Source: Myxococcales bacterium (lineage in GTDB: Bacteria; Myxococcota_A; Polyangia; Polyangiales; Polyangiaceae). From it: 17,408 nucleotides of DNA. The notes beneath the pieces were generated by a model. The model ran no database searches and was not told the origin of the DNA. It worked only from the letters and a program-made list of their open reading frames with translations. Made by a program: the position numbers and the translations under genes. Where the stretch lies: positions 1 to 17,408 of the forward strand of contig JANYHY010000803.1 of the NCBI GenBank assembly GCA_025362165.1. The letters run 5' to 3'. This document shows positions 14,672-17,408 of the stretch, piece after piece. How positions within the stretch are numbered: the stretch's first letter is position 1; each line of letters begins with the position of its first letter.

Positions 14672-16250
14672 AGAGGCCGAATACGGCTCCGTCGGCGAAG
14701 GAGGAGTTCGTGTTGGCGTCGATGCCTCCCCAAACGATGGCTTCTCTGCCCGTCCAGACGATCGTCGGATCGCCTCGTGGCGTGGGCGCGCCCGTCTTGG
14801 TGAGCGCGGTCCAGTCGTGAGTCAACGTGTCGTAGACGACGAGGTCGTTGGTAGCGACACGCGAGGACGCAGGCATGTACCCGCCGAAGACCCAGAGCTT
14901 GTGGTCGTAGAACCAGCCGTTGACGCTGCTGCGTCCACCTGCGGAGAGCACGCTCACGACCGGCGCAGCGATGAACTCTGTGGCGCCCGTGATCGGATCG
15001 AGCCCGGCTCCGTTGGCGATGAACTGATCTCCCTGGGAGATGAAGTAGCGTGGCTGGCCTCCCCAAAACCAAGCCTTGCCGTCACCTTCCACACCCAACG
15101 GCCAGACGCGACGATTCGCGACGTCGAGCGGGCTCGCCGCCGACCAAGTGTCGGTGGACGGATCGTAGCTAGCGTAGTCCGGGCATCCGTCGCAGGTGTT
15201 GAGCTTTGCACCGCTGTACACCACCATCCTCCCGCTCGCCCAGACAGCCGACATGGCGGTGCGCGCGCCGAGCGGCGAAGCGGCGATCATTCGCCAAACG
15301 CGCTTTGACGGACTGTAAGCGGCGCCGTCGCTCATCGAGCTGTTGGGCATTCCGGCGTCGCCACCCCAGATGATCATCTCGTTGGTCGTCGTGGCCCAGA
15401 CGGCGACGGCGGCTCGGCGCGCCTTCAGCGGTGATGCAGGCAGCGGCGTCCACGACCCCGCAGGATCGAAGCGCGCACCATCGGCGTATATGGCTAAGCC
15501 AGCTCCGCCCCAGACGAGCATTTCGGCGCCGGTCCACACGCCAGCCGTGCTGCCGCGGTCTGCGAGGATATCCGGTGGGATCAATCGCCAGGTGTCGAGC
15601 GTGGGATCATAGAAGGCGCCGTCACCACGCTGGCCGCCAGGTGTGTCTCCACCCCAGAACAACGCTTCTTTGCCGGTCCAGAACGCGAGTGGATTGACGC
15701 GCTCCGAGAGGACTGACTTGCTCATGGGGCGCCACCGAAACGGAAGCTGCGGCGCGCCCGCGTCGAGGTCACAAGAACCAGTCGCGCACGCGCCAACCTC
15801 GGCGTTCACGCAGCGACCCTTGTCGCACGTCTGATCGCCGGCGCACGGCACGTCGCGACAGCTCGACTCCATCGCGATGTTGACCACGAGCGCGCTGTGC
15901 GCAGAGAAGCGCAGTGCGCGGCGCGCGACGATGCACCCACCTGTGAGATCGCCAGAGATGCAATCCTCCGCGCGCTTGCCGTCCAAGCCTGTGACAATCT
16001 GCACTTCCACTTCGTCGCTGCGACCCGCGCTTGGCGTCACGACGAGCGTCCCGAGCTTGCCCCCGGTGGTGCAGACCTCGCTAGTGGCCGCGGGCGGCTT
16101 CTTGTTCAACGTGCCGAGAGTGCCGACCGAGATCGCCGTGTCACGCACACGCGCGCAGTTCACGTCCGTAGTGATGACGAACGAGATCTCCGTCGGAGAC
16201 TTGCACTCGACGAAGACGAGCGCGCACAACAAGACGATTCGCGAGCGCAT
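14670..16250 (-). CDS. Secreted kelch-type beta-propeller protein, 526 aa
   Basis: The ATG at 16248-16250 gives a signal-type N-terminus, M-R-S-R-I-V-L-L-C-A-L-V-F-V-E-C. Cys16 might be lipidated, but Glu at -1 is not typical of a lipobox. Upstream residues of the open frame are His/Arg-rich and belong to the shadow of the preceding gene. Residues 20-130 form a domain of unknown type; a short Cys-rich linker follows (131-160, C-R-D-V-P-C and C-D-K-G-R-C). Residues 172-526 carry six or seven kelch-like blades, each with a W-G-G or F-G-G turn, such as A-L-F-W-G-G, M-L-V-W-G-G, M-I-I-W-G-G, A-W-F-W-G-G, L-W-V-F-G-G and A-I-V-W-G-G, and D-x-x-T-x-x-W strands. It is probably a surface or periplasmic binding protein; no catalytic residues are recognised. 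It starts five bases after the upstream gene's stop. Confidence 0.88.
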   Translation of the reverse strand: MRSRIVLLCALVFVECKSPTEISFVITTDVNCARVRDTAISVGTLGTLNKKPPAATSEVCTTGGKLGTLVVTPSAGRSDEVEVQIVTGLDGKRAEDCISGDLTGGCIVARRALRFSAHSALVVNIAMESSCRDVPCAGDQTCDKGRCVNAEVGACATGSCDLDAGAPQLPFRWRPMSKSVLSERVNPLAFWTGKEALFWGGDTPGGQRGDGAFYDPTLDTWRLIPPDILADRGSTAGVWTGAEMLVWGGAGLAIYADGARFDPAGSWTPLPASPLKARRAAVAVWATTTNEMIIWGGDAGMPNSSMSDGAAYSPSKRVWRMIAASPLGARTAMSAVWASGRMVVYSGAKLNTCDGCPDYASYDPSTDTWSAASPLDVANRRVWPLGVEGDGKAWFWGGQPRYFISQGDQFIANGAGLDPITGATEFIAAPVVSVLSAGGRSSVNGWFYDHKLWVFGGYMPASSRVATNDLVVYDTLTHDWTALTKTGAPTPRGDPTIVWTGREAIVWGGIDANTNSSFADGAVFGL

Positions 16251-16255
16251 GCTTT

Positions 16256-17408
16256 TCAATTGGGTGGAGTGAGGATCGCTTTGGTCCATTGCGGACTGAC
16301 ATATTGCGCGTGAATGCTCTGGCCCGGGATCCAGAACGGCGCCGCGCTCGGATCGGCCTTGTTCGTGGGGTCTTGGAGCTTCTTGACGTCGATGGCCATC
16401 ACCCACAGTTGCTTGCAGCTCTTCTGCCCTTGCACGAGCGGACCGCAGCTCGCGTTCTGCGGTGTGAGCTCGTGACCGTACGGTCGCTCCGAGGCGTACG
16501 CGAGCCAAGCATAGCGGCTGCCCATGGTGGGTGCCCACTGCGGCCACGTGCTGCTCAGCGTGGTGCCCTTGGTGTTCGAACCCTTCACGAGCTCGAACGT
16601 CTGTCCGTCTGCGCGCCTCACGAGCATGATCTGACCGCTCAAGTTGATGAGCGTCTGCTGCGTCTTGATCGACCACCACCCTGCTGCGCGCGTGAACGCG
16701 ACCGCGCTGCCGTCCGGTGATGACGCCGGCAAGACGTTGTTGTCTCCAGTGTCCGCGTTACCGTTCGGGTCCGCCGCGACGAGCACCTTGGGCGCGCCGA
16801 ACTTGAACGCACCCTTTCCGTCGAACGTGATCGGCGCTTCGACGATCGAAGCGAGCACGATGTCATCGCCGAGCAATCGCACGAAGCTCTTGGCGCTGTC
16901 GTACGCCGAGAAGACCACGAACGATCCATCCGCGGACCAGTCGGGCATGCTCGTCGCGTGACCCACCGACGCTGGGAGCAGCGCAGTCATCGCGGTCAAG
17001 TCGTTCGGCACGACCGCGTTCGTGTCTGGGTCCCGCATGTTCAAGCGAACAGTGCCCGCGGTGTTCTGCGGCACGTTCTCCGGCTCTGTCACGATCATCG
17101 CCGGAACCTGCGTGGTCTCGTTCGGATTGAAGGTCGCGTACGTCGCGCGATAGCTCGGGTTCGGCGCGATCTTCGGCGCGTAGGTCTTGCTGTTCGCGTC
17201 GTACGCGAGCGTCCCGAGGTTGAACGCGCCGCCGTTGTACGTGTACGCGAAGCGCTTTCCGTCACGTGAGATGCGGTGACACCCCGAGCAAGGCTGCCCG
17301 CCCTGGAGCTGCGGCGCGGTCGTCGGGAGCGCGAAGTCCTTCGCCTGGGTGATGTCGATCACGTGAAACGAACCGGTAGAGGACTGCCACACGTAGATCG
17401 AGCTCTGG
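16256..17408 (-). CDS. TolB-like beta-propeller with CxxCH motif, 5' end outside window
   Basis: The frame is open to the right edge (…Q-S-S-I-Y-V-W-Q-S-S-T-G), so the N-terminus is missing; about 383 residues are visible. Near the visible start is G-Q-P-C-S-G-C-H-R-I-S-R-D-G-K-R-F-A (CSGCH encoded at 17276-17290), a c-type haem-binding motif followed directly by a WD40/PD40-type propeller strand. Other propeller strands include M-P-D-W-S-A-D-G-S-F-V-V-F-S, P-A-S-S-P-D-G-S-A-V-A-F-T-R and Y-A-W-L-A-Y-A-S-E-R. The C-terminus is P-G-Q-S-I-H-A-Q-Y-V-S-P-Q-W-T. TolB-like propellers with such a haem site occur in myxobacterial and other exported proteins of unknown role. It is coupled to the kelch gene: the stop TGA and next ATG are five bases apart. 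Confidence 0.85.
   Translation of the reverse strand, partial: QSSIYVWQSSTGSFHVIDITQAKDFALPTTAPQLQGGQPCSGCHRISRDGKRFAYTYNGGAFNLGTLAYDANSKTYAPKIAPNPSYRATYATFNPNETTQVPAMIVTEPENVPQNTAGTVRLNMRDPDTNAVVPNDLTAMTALLPASVGHATSMPDWSADGSFVVFSAYDSAKSFVRLLGDDIVLASIVEAPITFDGKGAFKFGAPKVLVAADPNGNADTGDNNVLPASSPDGSAVAFTRAAGWWSIKTQQTLINLSGQIMLVRRADGQTFELVKGSNTKGTTLSSTWPQWAPTMGSRYAWLAYASERPYGHELTPQNASCGPLVQGQKSCKQLWVMAIDVKKLQDPTNKADPSAAPFWIPGQSIHAQYVSPQWTKAILTPPN

Noticed and set aside
14541..14690. Reading frame through the GTTT tract giving Val/Cys/Leu/Phe repeats
   Set aside because: The hydrophobic repeat peptide is a mechanical product of the tetranucleotide array; the kelch gene stop codon and the lack of a start site make a coding role unlikely.
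1..17408. CRISPR array, tRNA, rRNA, transposase or prophage genes
   Set aside because: No regularly spaced direct repeats, cloverleaf-like segments, rRNA motifs or recombinase/transposase motifs were seen on reading both strands.

Overview
This is a GC-rich window with a strong G/C bias at third codon positions. It is packed with lipoprotein-like and secreted proteins, kelch and TolB-like propellers, CxxCH haem sites, an M1 aminopeptidase with HEAT repeats and many orphan proteins. That style suggests a myxobacterium, most likely of the Polyangia type, but this is an inference from gene content and not from a marker gene. No rRNA, tRNA, CRISPR array, transposase, phage or plasmid gene was seen.

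Left part (1-1478). The minus-strand start of a gene runs off the window at base 1. It is followed by three small orphan proteins: a 111-aa protein (minus), a divergent 121-aa helical protein (plus), and a 153-aa protein (minus) that sits just downstream of the lipase-like gene as its operon partner.

Centre-left (1490-7087, all minus). A secreted alpha/beta hydrolase resembling the 'bacterial virulence factor lipase' group lies left of a 260-base gap that holds a striking 31-bp inverted repeat (3548-3652). To its right is a two-gene unit: a glucose/sorbosone-dehydrogenase-type beta-propeller fused to a CxxCH-containing cytochrome-like region, then a PLP-dependent amino acid deaminase/aldolase-type enzyme starting 13 bases after its stop. 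The first could act as an exported, electron-donating dehydrogenase; the second is a cytosolic fold-III PLP enzyme. Why they are paired is unclear.

Centre (7161-12380). A cysteine-rich lipoprotein is divergent from the dehydrogenase and may be leaderless. It converges with an M1 zinc aminopeptidase/HEAT protein by a four-base overlap of the two stop codons. Divergent from the aminopeptidase is an MscS-type mechanosensitive channel with an extra N-terminal domain.

Right part (12437-17408). A large lipoprotein with an aspartate-rich, calcium-binding-like insert converges on a minus-strand pair: a 5'-truncated TolB-like propeller with a CxxCH motif and a kelch-type propeller, translationally coupled. 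The kelch gene's stop codon abuts a 71-base G/T-only GTTT tetranucleotide tract, the most unusual low-complexity element in the window.

No dedicated defence, secondary-metabolite or mobile system is evident. The best candidates for something undescribed are the 31-bp inverted repeat, the GTTT tract at a stop codon, the dehydrogenase-cytochrome/PLP enzyme pair, and several orphan lineage-type proteins.
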